DNA from: Nymphaea colorata
Lineage: Eukaryota > Streptophyta > Magnoliopsida > Nymphaeales > Nymphaeaceae
Direction of reading: 5' to 3'
DNA: 64,000 bases
Assembly (NCBI RefSeq): GCF_008831285.2
Contig: NC_045148.1
Location: forward strand, 17,271,002 to 17,335,001
In this document: positions 33,811 to 44,339 of the stretch, one piece after another
How the letters are laid out: the number at the start of each line of letters is the position of its first letter
Numbering within the stretch: the first letter of the stretch is position 1
Position numbers and translations under genes: made by a program
The notes under the pieces: model-generated
Databases searched by the model: none
What the model saw: only the letters and a program-made list of their open reading frames with translations
What the model was told of the DNA's origin: nothing

Positions 33811-35295
33811 AACAAAATGTAAGCAGGAGCACGTGGGAATCGAACCAGTTGAAGCTAGTAGTTTGATTCTGCAGCTCTTGGGACGTCCCCGCCCTCCTCT
33901 GGTTCACCGGCAGCCATTGCTGTTTCCAGTCGCCAGAATGCAACATATCCACCTCCCCTCTTTTCACAAGAAAATGAACAAATCAACCCAAAACACTCAA
34001 AATTTATATCTTTTCTAATGCCGACGAACCTGAGTGAGCAAGTGGCGACGATCTCCACCGACACCCCCTACATAGATATAGAGAGAGAGAAATAAAGAGA
34101 GGAGAGAGGAAGATGAAGGAAGAAGGGGAGTTCGTTATCGGAAAGATGGCAAAGAATGAATGTGGGAGAAAAAGAACATAGAGCGCCGAGAAGAAAGAAA
34201 ACAGAAAAGAAAGATCTGCTTGTAGTAACCAGGAAACCTAGGCTGGGAACTAATCAACCTTAAACACGATCTAATGTATTTATAATTCCAAAAACCCTAA
34301 AAAAATAGAAATAAACACCATAAAAAAAATATGGGGTGAGCCCTCTCACCATCCCTATGCTCTTTTCAATATTCACTAATTATTTTGATAATATTTATTT
34401 TGAAATTTTTTCCACCTCAGTCTTAAGAAAGAAAAAATTATTGACGAACGTGTCCCCCTCCTTCCCACTCGCTCATCAGGACACGTTTGTCATTTTCGGC
34501 AAAGAAAAGTGTACTAAAGGCAACGGCAACGATGTCTCCTGGTGGGACACATCCTTTCTTTGCCAAAAATGACAAACGGGTACTGATCAGCTAGTTAGTG
34601 GGAGGGCGGGGGACACGTTCACCAATAATTTTTTGTTTCCTTTTAAGACTGAGGTAGAAAAAATTTCAAAATAAGTATTATAAAAAATATTGAAAAGAGC
34701 ATAGGGATGGTGAGAGGGATCCTCCTATATTTTTTTTATGGTGTTTACTTTTTTTTTTTTAGGGCTTTTGTAATTATAAATATATTAGATCGTGTTTAAG
34801 GTTGATCAGTGCCCAGCCTAGGTTTCTCTTTATATGCCTGGTTATCTTTTTTTTCCATTCTCTTTCTTCTTGGGGCTCTCTGTTCTTTTTCTCCCACATT
34901 CATTCTTTGCCATCTTTGCGATCACCAACTCCCCTTCTTCCTTCCTCTTCCTCTCTTCTCTCGCATTTTCTCTCTCTTCTTCCCTCTCTTTCTTTCTCTT
35001 TCTCTCTTTATATATATCTATGTAGGGGGCGTCGGTGGAGATCGTGGCCCCTTGCTCACTCAGGTTGGTCGGCATTAAGAAAGATATAAATTTTGGGTGT
35101 TTTGGGTTGATTTGTTCATTTTCTTGTGAAGAGAGGGGAGGTGAATATGTCGAATTCTGGCGACTAGAAACAGCAATGGCCGCCGGTGAACCAGAGGAGG
35201 CTGGGGATGTCTCAAGAGCTGCAGAATCAAACTGTAGTTTGTTTCTCACATGCTCCTGCTTACATTTTGTTAGAGTGTGTTTGCCACTGCTGCCA
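33811..35295. mobile_element. Palindromic element F1, copy 2 (complete hairpin)
   Basis: Left arm 33,811-34,505 and right arm about 34,550-35,295 are reverse complements almost end to end, with a loop of about 45 bp ('aaaggcaacggcaacgatg'). Near the loop 'aagactgaggtagaaaaaat' pairs with 'ttttttccacctcagtctta'. Reading outward in each arm: AT-rich tract, 'tttctctctttatatatatc' (TATA-like), 'cttgctcactcag', then the MSHSGDWKQ frame (33,785-33,967 on the minus strand; with a stop on the right arm). X lies to the left and a short Y to the right. No transposase found. Confidence 0.8.
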
Positions 35296-35785
35296 CCACC
35301 TTTTGCAAGCTCCTTCCCTCTTCCTTTTATCTCCCCTTTCTCCTCCTCTTCTTCCTATACGATCGTGGCCCCTTTCTCCTCCTTGCACTTTTGTCCTTTT
35401 TCTCTTTCTCTACTATTTTGTTTGTTTCCCTGCCATCATCAGAAATATCTTCACTACCCCACCTTTTTTCAGTCATTTTCTCGATTAAATTATATGTTGT
35501 AAATTTACCTTTTTTTTGAAGTATCAAGCGGAGTAGAATTACCCCTATCACCATCTATATCTTTTTCGCATATTAGCTAAAATCATAGCTGTGTTAGTAA
35601 CGTCAATTTTTTTCGTTAATTAGATAAATAACTATGTTCATAACATTAAAAAAAGTTGATCCTTTTTGGAAACCGTATGTGTGTTTGATTGAAGTTTAAC
35701 CATCTTTCTTTTTGATCGACCAGGTGAATTTGGTTTCACGTGTTTGGGTTCGAACTTCGAAGATAAAAATGAAAATCATTCAGCA
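35296..35785. other. Short Y remnant and unassigned sequence
   Basis: 35,296-35,350 is the start of a Y module ('actgctgccaccacctttt'). 35,350-35,500 is CT-rich. 35,520-35,785 shows no recognisable feature. Confidence 0.45.
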
Positions 35786-35789
35786 ACAA

Positions 35790-36255
35790 TGACTATCGTG
35801 CACAACCTCATTTATAATTAAAATCTTCACTTAATAGGATTTTTTAGAATTTTACCAAGTTGATTCATGGCATCGTGAATTTCCAATTATAGAGGCTGGT
35901 GGGTTCACATAAGTTTCCAGAAGAGCCACACAGTATCCAAAAGTGAGTGCTAATCAAATTTGTAATGAAAGCCAATTCTACAACCCCTAGAAGGAAAATA
36001 TTAAAGCAAAATAAGGCTTAAAAGGAAGGGTTCATCACTAAAAATCTCAAAATAAACAAGAAGCCAGAATGGTGGAGAGACTTTAGTATTACTTCCCTTC
36101 TAATCCACCACCAAGCGGCCCCGAAGAAATAAAATTCTCATTTTCGTGACTTCAATGATTTTCCTTATGTAGGGCGGAGGAATCTCATGACTGAGAGGAG
36201 GTGAGCTATTTATTGGCTCATGGAAGTCTCAGGCAAGCACACCAACAAAGAAGAA
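35790..36255 (+). repeat. X module, copy 4
   Basis: Here X is not preceded by Cop-N coding sequence and ends 'ggcaagcacaccaacaaa', the first 18 bases of an F1 arm, then continues straight into Y after about 24 bases. Confidence 0.7.
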
Positions 36256-36530
36256 GTAGTCATGGAGGCCATAGCCACTGCTGCCACCACCTTTGCTAGC
36301 GCCTTCCCTCTTCCTTTATCTCCCCTTTCTCCTCCACCTCCTCCTCCTCTTCTTCTTAATCATATATGACCTCTCAGAGACTCGTGATCAAAGGTCATGA
36401 ATTTGAGAAAGGAGTGCCATCATATAATCATTCATGCTTTCTGCATCTCCACGCCTCTCCAGTGCATCTGGTTCGATTCGAGAGATTTAAGTTGGTGCAT
36501 GGGTTGAGAGAGAGGGAGCAAGTCATTTGG
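36256..36530 (+). repeat. Y module, copy 3 (joined directly to X)
   Basis: 'atggaggccatagccactgctgccaccacc' region begins the module, which runs as in 21,811 to 'taagttggtgcatggg' (36,503) and then breaks. The F1 palindrome that separates X and Y elsewhere is absent. Confidence 0.65.
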
Positions 36531-36539
36531 ATGAGTTCC

Positions 36540-36750
36540 TGTAACATTTTTTGGCCATGTTTCCAGTAGAGTGCACCAAATAGAACACAGATGAAGGTTA
36601 TGAATGTGATATAGGCCAGATTAAATGAAGGATTTCTCCAGAATGATAGGCATTGCTTCCAGAGGCAGGCTTTAAACTGTCCCCACTCACTCTCCAGAAA
36701 TACAGTGGGAAAATTCAAGACTTTTGAGCTTGGGGCTTGTGTATTCAATT
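36540..36750 (-). pseudogene. ABCG (PDR-type) transporter exon, second membrane domain
   Basis: The minus strand reads 'FPTVFLESEWGQFKACLWKQ', then 'CLSFWRNPSFNLAYITFITF' and 'LFGALYWKHGQKM'. This is the start of the ABC-2 membrane domain that follows the second nucleotide-binding domain in plant pleiotropic-drug-resistance transporters (conserved FPT...WGQFKACLWKQ..SYWRNP). It lies downstream, in gene order, of the pieces at 37,476 and 41,230. Its downstream end is cut by the Y module at about 36,530. These transporters export lipids, hormones and secondary compounds across the plasma membrane. Confidence 0.75.
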
Positions 36751-36772
36751 GTCGGACTGGTTCTTTGTTTCT

Positions 36773-37190
36773 CTCTAAGTCACATGGGTGTGGGTGCGAT
36801 ACGGGTGCGGATACGGGGATATGGCTACTGACACGGCAATTTTCACAATTCTCAGATACGCGGATACGGCAAATATAATATTATCAAAAATTATAAATTG
36901 AAAAAAAAAACATTAAATTAATAGTTCACTCTTAAAGTCACAAACAAAACATTGTTTATCACAAAACATTGTTATCAATATCATCATTCATTTATCAGAA
37001 AAACAGAAAAAAAAAACCCCAAAGAGAAAGGGAGAAGAACTCAACTTAACTTAAAATCTGTTTTTTTTGTTCGGATCGGATCTGATTCAGACCTGATCCA
37101 AAACGTATCCATGCCGTATCTGCACCCGTATCCCCATATAGACACGAATACTTGGGCCAAATAGGCGTATCCATGTGACTTAGGTTTCTC
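36773..37190. mobile_element. MITE-like inverted-repeat element
   Basis: The ends are CTAAGTCACATGG on the left and CCATGTGACTTAG on the right, a 13-bp perfect inverted repeat. Next to the ends lie GGGTGCGATACGGG-like units on the left and CACCCGTATCC on the right. The flanks (gtttctct / gtttctcc) hint at a short target duplication but do not match exactly. There is no coding capacity. It sits in what would be an ABCG intron. Confidence 0.55.
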
Positions 37191-37475
37191 CTGAACAGAA
37201 AGGAACATTGTCAGTTTAGATCCGAGAATCACATAATACGAAAGAATGCCTTAAAAGATGATGTTAAAACTGAAGAAAAAGGAATCGTTATTTCTTTAAT
37301 TAATTCCATAATATTGTGAGGCATATCAACAAGATAGTGATGACTGATCATTGAGTTCCAACTGTAACTAATCAGATAGGGTTGAGAAATTCAATGCTGT
37401 GTAAGCCCCAAAAGTGTTGCCAAGATCACAAACCCATTTAACCCAGTTTGTCAGATGTTGGTGTATATTACTCAC

Positions 37476-37604
37476 CGATAGAGGGACGACTCCTTGTACA
37501 GTCGAGCAAAATCTTTATGTCTTTCTACCGAAATAGAAGTAACTTCCAACACCCATGTTGCTGTATTTGTAGTTGTCTATTATCTTTGGAATACCAAGAA
37601 TTCC
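37476..37604 (-). pseudogene. ABCG (PDR-type) transporter exon after nucleotide-binding domain 2
   Basis: Bounded by an acceptor (ttgcag) at 37,605 and a donor (GTGAGT) below 37,476. It reads 'GILGIPKIIDNYK', then after a one-base shift 'ATWVLEVTSISVERHKDFAR' and 'LYKESSLYR'. PDR transporters have GIPGVPKI.D.YNPATWMLEVTS at this place. The frameshift makes it non-functional. Family assignment rests on this block plus its neighbours. Confidence 0.78.
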
Positions 37605-39023
37605 CTGCAAATCCACATGCCCATGTTATTTCCGTTTGCAGCTCCAATACATAGTGGTACAAAGCAAGAAGGAATGACAATACGCTGTTATCTTTAGATC
37701 AAAATAATAATAGCAAATTATTGTCAAACTATGGAGGAGGTATGGCAGTGCAATATCTGATGTATTGAGAGGAAAAACATAACAGGTAAATGTGAGGCTG
37801 CACCGCTTTCTTTAACAACAGGTAGGGCTGAACACGAGCCGAGTCGAGCCCGAGCTCGGTCAGCTCGAACTCGGCTCGACTAAATAAGACAAGAGCTCGA
37901 CTCGACTCAAACTCGATTATAACTCGACTATCCTGGCTCGAACTCGACTCGATAGTCAATGGTCGAGCTCGAGCTCGGCTCGATTAAGCTCAATTAAGCT
38001 CGTTTAGTTGCATCCTAACTTGTTGAGCTCGAGCTCGAATACGTGAAGCTCGATAAGGCTCGATAAGGCTCGAACTCGTGAGCTCAATTAATATTACTCA
38101 TTTCTGTAGTTTTTCAAGAATAGTTTCTTTTTAATGATAGGCAGCCACGACGAATGGACGAAATGACTTTGGGAATAAACGATAATCAGACGAATACTAC
38201 GTACTTAAGGAGGTTGAGGATAACCTCATATCTTTAGGAGTTTTGCACACAAATGTAAACTAAAAACAACATTAGAAGTGAACTTTTTATCATTATCCAT
38301 GCTATACAGGTTAGAGTCCTAAAAGGCAACAAATCAACAATTTGTCATTGACATATTTTGTTCAAATAGTTGTAGAAACAAACCCGAAGACCAATACAGT
38401 TTCAAATCCCACCTGTGCACATATGGCTCCTTTCAAATGCGTCCCTGTAACCAGATTGCCATAGAAGTTTTATAATGAATAGCATCTAGAAGGGAAATAC
38501 ACTTGGGGAATCTCCTTGGTAGCTATTACGAGCAGCAATCAGGTGAAACCAAGAGATGCTTCAAAATAAGTGCCTTTGAGAAACACATGCCAACTGTAAT
38601 AGATGTTATATGCAGATACTCCCTATGATGCTTGATCTGCTCTAAGCGGGAACAGAGGAAAAAGCACAGAAGTTTGCCAACTTTTCTATATCAGCAATAA
38701 ACAACAGAAGTATACTTAATAACGTACAAGATTGTTAAAGCTATTCAGGTTCACACAGAAACTGCTATTACACGTAATTTGTTATCAAATGGATCTCGTC
38801 TATCACACAGGCACACAGCTTGATGCAGAAAGAAAGTAAAGAAAATAAAAACTTTTGGCATGATAAATACACTTAAGGAATATTGCATCTCCACACTGAT
38901 ACAAAGATACAAAGAGAACTGATTCATCACACACTGCTATTAAGAAGTAAAAATGAGCAGAAACTACTCAACTAGCAGAGAACTGGGTTTCTCTTACTGT
39001 TCTAATCCTTAGTTGAATCTTTT

Positions 39024-39180
39024 TCAAGCTATTGTTAGTGTTGCAAGCTCAGCTGAAATCATGGGAAGAACAGAGGAAGGGTTCTGGTCTCTCCCAAATG
39101 CATCTTGCAACTTGTCGAGAAGATTGTTGCTATTCTCATCAGAGTGAGTACACCTCACCAAAAAATCAAGAAAACACCTT
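39024..39180 (-). pseudogene. Possible last exon of the captured gene
   Basis: The minus frame reads 'CFLDFLVRCTHSDENSNNLL', then 'DKLQDAFGRDQNPSSVLPMI' and ends 'AELATLTIA' with a stop at 39,024-39,026. The composition looks like a real protein. It may be the 3' exon of the same captured gene, but no splice link to 39,435 could be established. Confidence 0.4.
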
Positions 39181-39183
39181 GGT

Positions 39184-39267
39184 GACAGATAAATGTCAAC
39201 AGCAGCAGGACAAGAACAAAAAAAAAGACAGATAAATGTCAACAGCAGCAGGACAAGAACAAAAAAA
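39184..39267. repeat. 43-bp tandem duplication
   Basis: The unit 'gacagataaatgtcaacagc...' occurs at 39,184 and again at 39,227, ending in A-runs of different length. Confidence 0.85.
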
Positions 39268-39434
39268 TGCTTGCAGAAAACACCTTGGTGATGCTTCTAA
39301 TACATAAGAATGTTCCTTACTAACTGATGAACCAAACTTTGAGTGTGCTTATGATCTTTCTCATGAATTTTAAGCAGTTCAACAACTCACAATGCAGCTT
39401 TAAGAGAAACCCAGTTCTTTAAATCAATTCCTAC

Positions 39435-40152
39435 CTGTCAGATGCCGATAAGGATTTTCCCCTTTTTTCCTCGCCTAAAAGACTATCAGCATAAGATTAA
39501 ATCATTCTTCAGAAAAACAAACATGAAGGATCTGGAAACATTCAAGATAAAACATGAAGAGTGAACCAATCTGGAAAACTAATCAGCATTTTGGGGAGTG
39601 GGATTTAACGGACCAACTGGTTAATTTGGAGTAGCATTACGGTCGAATGTCATCTTCCAGCTTCTCCCACTTTCCAACACAAACGAGGAAATCAGATTTC
39701 CACGTTCTAGAATTTTGTTGATCAACTTAGGCAGCAAAGAGAGCAACACACGTGCACGTGCAAATAATCTAAGTGCACTAATCTAACAAAAAATAACCCT
39801 ACTAGTGATACTGACCAAGAAATTCAACCGCGTTCAACGTCATTACTGACCTTTAAACTTTTCAAACAAGAAATCAAGATGATCCCCACGTGATCACAAG
39901 TATGAGGTTCAAAAATAAAAGGGAACTCCAGTAGCAGAAAAAGCGAACTCACCTACCAGAGTGCATCCATTCCTGCGGAGCACCTCGATTTTTCTCCTGA
40001 ACGGAAATAAAACCAGAGATAGCGAGAGAACCATCAAACAAACGGCCCAGAGGGAGGGGGGAATATAAGAAGAAAAATTAGGGTTTAGGTGTCGGTTTGG
40101 ATAGAGAGAGGAGGAGACTTACGTGAAGGGATGACTGATGAGGGGACGACAT
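39435..40152 (-). pseudogene. Captured 5' end of an unknown host gene, three exons
   Basis: A 5'-leader-like CT-rich tract (40,160-40,270) precedes ATG at 40,150-40,152. Exon 1 (40,123-40,152) encodes MSSPHQSSLH and ends at GTAAGT. Exon 2 (39,957-39,996) follows a CAG acceptor and encodes EKNRGAPQEWMHS, ending at G|GTAGGT. Exon 3 (39,435-39,474) follows TTTTAG and encodes GEEKRGKSLSASD, ending at GTAGG. The three join in one frame. The spliced frame supports capture of genomic DNA with its introns. Parent gene not recognised. Confidence 0.6.
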
Positions 40153-40647
40153 GGTAATCGTCGGGAGAGTTGCGCGAGGGGGCGAGAGGCGTCAGGCGAG
40201 AGACGGAGAGAGGGAGAGTCGGACTCTGAGAGGAGAGAGCGAAAACGAAAAAAGGAAATGATATGAGAAACCCTAAAATTCTTCCCGCCTGCGCTTTCTC
40301 ATCTTGATTTTGAACCGGTTTTAAAAAAACTGGTTTACTAAATAATCGAGCCGATTCGAGTTTAACGAGTTCCCTCACATGAACTCGAACTCGACTCGAT
40401 TAATTAAACGAGTCGGCTCGTCAACTCGAGCTCGACCCGTTTAACTAAATAAGCAGCTCGTTTAAACATACGAGTCGAGTTAAACGAGTCGAGTTCGAGT
40501 AGCTCGACTCGTTGAACAGCCCTAACAACAGGGAACTGCCAAACAAGCTTCACCCATACACAGAGGCGTGGATCTTATCACCAAGCATGCCTTTGCATAG
40601 GTGTAGATATTTGAACCTTGAGTCTTGTTCCAGCTACTTCATCCAAT

Positions 40648-40729
40648 AGGCTTATCACAAAAAATTGGTTCCTGATCACAAATAGAACAGGCTTATCACA
40701 AAAAATTGGTTCCTGATCACAAATAGAAC
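40648..40729. repeat. 41-bp perfect tandem duplication
   Basis: Two identical 41-bp units beginning 'aggcttatcacaaaaaattg' lie head to tail just outside the hAT-type element. Identity implies a recent event. Confidence 0.9.
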
Positions 40730-40732
40730 AGC

Positions 40733-41229
40733 CTGGGAGCCGGGAGGCAAAGTGCGTGCCATGTCAAGCCTTACTACAGTCCTCAGGCATGACTGACATG
40801 ATCTATCAACTCAAAGTAGCCTTATTTCCAGATTTATTGGAAGATGAACTCGTTGACCTATGATTGTCAACCTTTCGCACAGACAGAAAAGCTACTTGCA
40901 GGTTGGGGTTTGGAGTTCTCTAATCCAAACTAGTGCATTGAAGTTTTGGAAGGTTCTAGGCTCATTCATGGATGCTTGCACATTATTACTAAGAGATCCA
41001 CTGCAAGTATGGTTTAAGACTTTAAGTGGAATTACTGATATTCCAATTTTAAGAGACAAACCAAAATTAACCATCATCTAAGTTCATTAAAAGAAATGAT
41101 CTCAAGAACAAGCACGACAGGTAACGTTTCAGTCAAATTTGTGAGGGCATGAATTTGTGGATGTTGACATCCACATAAACCGTGGAAGTATCAGTTCAGT
41201 ATGAGAGTTTAACTTGCACTTTAGCTTAC
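40733..41229 (-). other. ABCG intron-like sequence, signature exon not found
   Basis: The exon with the LSxEQRKRLTIAVELV signature should lie here. A fragment 'gtgcgaaaggttgacaatc' near 40,870 could be a remnant, but no convincing frame follows. Nothing else is recognised. Confidence 0.3.
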
Positions 41230-41476
41230 CCTTTTAGTCTTTGGATCAATTTCAGAGGCTAATCTCAACCAAGCAGAGTAGATAAGAGATTCTTCAACAG
41301 TAATATATGGAGAATGAATATCAGTCAGTTCACAATATCCAGATACCCTAGCAAATGTCTTCTGGACCTTAAGATATCCTCCAATCCATATGTCCCCTCA
41401 ATAACACCTCCAGTTTTTCTCCCAGAAAGAACGTCCATGAGGGTTGTCTTCCGAGCTCCGATCACACCCATCAGTG
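41230..41476 (-). pseudogene. ABCG (PDR-type) transporter exon with Walker A of nucleotide-binding domain 2
   Basis: Between an acceptor (tttcag, above 41,476) and a donor (GTAAGC, below 41,230) the minus strand reads '[20 protein letters not shown]', then after a one-base loss '[20 protein letters not shown]' and '[20 protein letters not shown]'. This is the second NBD of a PDR transporter. In the P-loop a Gly just before the Lys is Arg (GARKT for GAGKT), which would harm ATP binding even without the frameshift. The exon edges match those usual in this family. Upstream exons were not found. Confidence 0.85.
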
Positions 41477-41591
41477 CTGAAAGAAGAGTTGGTCAGATAC
41501 CAAAAACAGTTCATTAATTTCTCCTTCATAATTTACAAGTTATGAATTCTGAATTTTTGGTTTTGTTTGTTTAAAATCTTACTTTTTGTTT

Positions 41592-41628
<37 letters not shown>
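41592..41628. repeat. (TA)n(TG)n microsatellite
   Basis: About 10 TA units followed by about 8 TG units. Confidence 0.9.
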
Positions 41629-41682
41629 ACAGAGTGTCCCTGTACCCATGTTTTTTCGGAAATGCTCCACCCCCATACCCAG

Positions 41683-41816
41683 AAGCTGCTCAACAATACC
41701 ATGCTCCTCCAAGCCCAAAATGGAAGGCTGAAACAAGGCCTCACCGACAGTGTACGTCTCTTTCCAGATAATTATTTCTGGAACATAGAATTTCCAATGG
41801 GTAACTCAAATGATCA
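41683..41816 (-). pseudogene. ARP7: Actin-related protein 7 (ARP7) exon fragment, copy 1
   Basis: The minus strand reads 'YTVGEALFQPSILGLEEHGI' followed by VEQLL. This block is characteristic of plant ARP7, a nuclear actin-related protein and subunit of SWI/SNF-type chromatin remodelling complexes. Sequence upstream in the same exon is only weakly preserved and the frame leaves the family after VEQLL. A second copy lies at 47,985-48,110. It is a fragment only; identity comes from recall of the family and not from a search. Confidence 0.65.
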
Positions 41817-41819
41817 TGT

Positions 41820-42156
41820 GATGGACACAAGGAGCTTTGCCCTGGTTTATGATTGATTAACGTGGAACTGGAAGTAGCATGAACAAGCCAGTGGCAATGG
41901 GCGATTCAGACAAGTTCAGCAAAGGGGTTCACTCCTAATTAATTAAGGTGTCTTCACTGTGCAGGACCACTTTCCAAGGTTGGTCCTCTGCTTCTTGCCT
42001 TCTAATTTTAATCTTACCATTTCCCCACCTTTAACCTAGCAAGAAAATAAGTTTTGTTGTTTTACTTACTCAACCATATGAACACATGTTTCAGGAGACA
42101 AGTAGTTGGACATGGCTCCACAATTGCCCCACATTCTAATCCCATCAATGTGCATC

Positions 42157-42200
<44 letters not shown>

Positions 42201-43594
42201 ACCTTCAACCATTCATCCAGTGCACCAGCAGTTTCAATTCCTAACTATATCTTTGTTGTCCTCTTGGTTTCGATTCATCCAGTGCACCATTCAAGCCCAA
42301 AAAAAGAAAGGTCATTACCACATATGCATGTTGTTGGATATAATATTCAAAATGACATACACGGAATGACTTGAAACCTTATTTGGTATTCATTTGTTTA
42401 CAATGGCTAGACACATGCAAATACTTAAATCATGCACAGAAATAACACACACACATGCACATATACAAACTCATGGGTGTTTATGCACCAACGACCAGAC
42501 ACATATACAAAATAATAGATATTCAGTCAATCAACCTACAAACTTAAGCAATGTATGATATGCAATTCAAAGAATCTATAAGAATGTGACACACACACCC
42601 ATGAACTTGATAAGATTATATTTATCAAAAGAATCAAGTTGTCACAGACTCACTTTTTCAAGCCTATTTGGCCCACATGGTGCCGAGTGATAGTCGGCTG
42701 CAACACAAGTGAAGGCATTGAAAAATGAAAACCAAGCAACTAAGACAACAAAACACCTAAACAACCCATGTCACAATGAAAGTGAAAACTAAACATGACA
42801 CTATGCTGGAAACCATTAAAGCAGAAAATAAAAAAGATTGAACTACTACAAAATCAAACCAGCAATTGACCAACTCAACAAAACTAAATAATCAAACTAA
42901 ATCAAAATAGGATCCTACTGAAAACAAATCAAGGCAATGACCATCACCTATGCTGGACATGTGCAATAGCTAACTAAAGGATCTATTCAACTAAACTGAC
43001 ACTAACGTGACACAAGAAGAAAGAAATCAAGGACTAACCTGGACTAAACCATGAAGGACCCGAGGACATAAAACCCAAAACCCATGCAACTTCGACGAAT
43101 AGAACCTTTCAAAAATGTCACAGTTCAAAATCGACTAAAAAATTGACTGGTCCTTTTGAAAAGAGATAAAGGTTTTCCATGACAGACTCAACCTTAAGTT
43201 TGGGTTATGTTGAAGGCACTTGATTAAGATGGAATAATGGGCCAGGCTTAATCACTTATCCCAAATGATATGCATCTCTTGAGATCACAGTCAGCATTAG
43301 TTGACTAGGTTTGAGGAGTTTCATCTATTCGATGAATGAACTAATGGTTTGGTAATGGAATGGCCAGCATCTTTGAAGGGCAAAGGAGATTGGTAATGAA
43401 ATGACAAACATCTTTCAGGACCAAAGGAGATTGGTTAGTTCTTCCTATGACTAGAGATGTCAAGTTTTTACTTTGAAATAGTTCAAAAACGATCAATTTA
43501 ACTAATGAGCATGAGTGCTCGTGTTGTGCAAATAATATAGCCTTCATTTACACATAGTGTCGTACAAGCATTAGGATTCATTTTGCATCAATGT
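41820..43594. other. Unassigned region with GA microsatellite and a tandem duplication
   Basis: No gene recognised. It includes (GA)n at 42,161-42,199 and a diverged 41-bp tandem pair at 43,351-43,391 and 43,392-43,432 ('ggtaatg-aatg', 'caaaggagatt'). Composition is AT-rich, like introns or spacer. Confidence 0.5.
42161..42199. repeat. (GA)n microsatellite
   Basis: About 19 uninterrupted GA units. Confidence 0.95.
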
Positions 43595-43602
43595 TGTCAA
43601 AT

Positions 43603-44329
43603 GAATGTTGTAAAAAGCGTATCGTAAGCCGTATCGGTCTGGCTTTAAGATACGCTGTATTGTAATCATAACGTATCGTAACTGTATCGTTTTTTTAATA
43701 AATAAAAAAATAGGAAAAAAATTCATAAAAAATCAATAAAATCAAGAATAATATGTTCTTCATAAAAAACACATAGATTTATAAGTCATAAGGTCCATAA
43801 GTTTATGAGATACTACATCCAAAAACAAGTTTTAGATATTATGTATTACATCACAAGATGATAATGAAATTGAGAAAATGTTCAATGTCAATACAAATAA
43901 AATGAAAGCACTCTCCACTCTCATTCATAAACTTCATCATATTCATTCTCATCCTCATCTCCATCTTCTTCTACATTTTCATCTTCACGATTTAAAAAAA
44001 CCTCTTTCCTCCCAAAGAGAATCAACCACCCACGCACAAATCCATGGTTTAATCATGATTTCATTTTGAAAATAAATGATTTAACAATGAAAATCGATGA
44101 TTTCCCCCCACAGAGGCACAATCTCTAGGTAAAAATGAAGGGTCGGGTTTTTATAAAAAAAAAACTCGAAAAAGGGGGTTCCAACCCCCATTTTTTGAAA
44201 TCAGCCTGTATCATACGTATCGTAAGATACAAGCACGATACACCCCTATTTATGATATAGGGGGTGTATCGTATCGTATTTTGTAAAAGATACGTATCGT
44301 CCCTGTATCGTACGTATTGTACAACACTG
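43603..44329. mobile_element. hAT-type non-autonomous element (727 bp); TSD TGTCAAAT
   Basis: TGTCAAAT is duplicated exactly at 43,595-43,602 and 44,330-44,337. Ends are GAATGTTGTAAAAAGCGTAT and ...ATACGTATTGTACAACACTG, imperfect inverted repeats with GTATCGTA-rich subterminal units. The 8-bp duplication fits hAT. On the minus strand an acidic Glu/Asp-rich stretch (about 43,920-43,985) may be the remnant of a transposase tail; no catalytic domain is present. Confidence 0.85.
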
Positions 44330-44339
44330 TGTCAAATCT

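Larger units (their letters stand above)
37823..40524. mobile_element. hAT-type element (2702 bp) carrying gene fragments; TSD ACAACAGG
   Basis: The ends TAGGGCTG...CAGCCCTA are perfect 8-bp inverted termini, and ACAACAGG is duplicated exactly on both sides (37,815-37,822 and 40,525-40,532). The 8-bp duplication and TAGGG start fit the hAT superfamily. The first and last ~250 bp are dense in GAGCTCG/CTCGA units. No transposase frame was seen, so it is non-autonomous. Inside, on the minus strand, is a multi-exon gene fragment (39,024-40,300). 38,130-39,000 shows no recognisable coding. It sits between two ABCG exons. Confidence 0.9.

Noticed and set aside
35186-35502. Frames in CT-rich DNA after F1 copy 2
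   Set aside because: Low-complexity Leu/Pro/Ser strings without domain; start codon is inside the palindrome arm.
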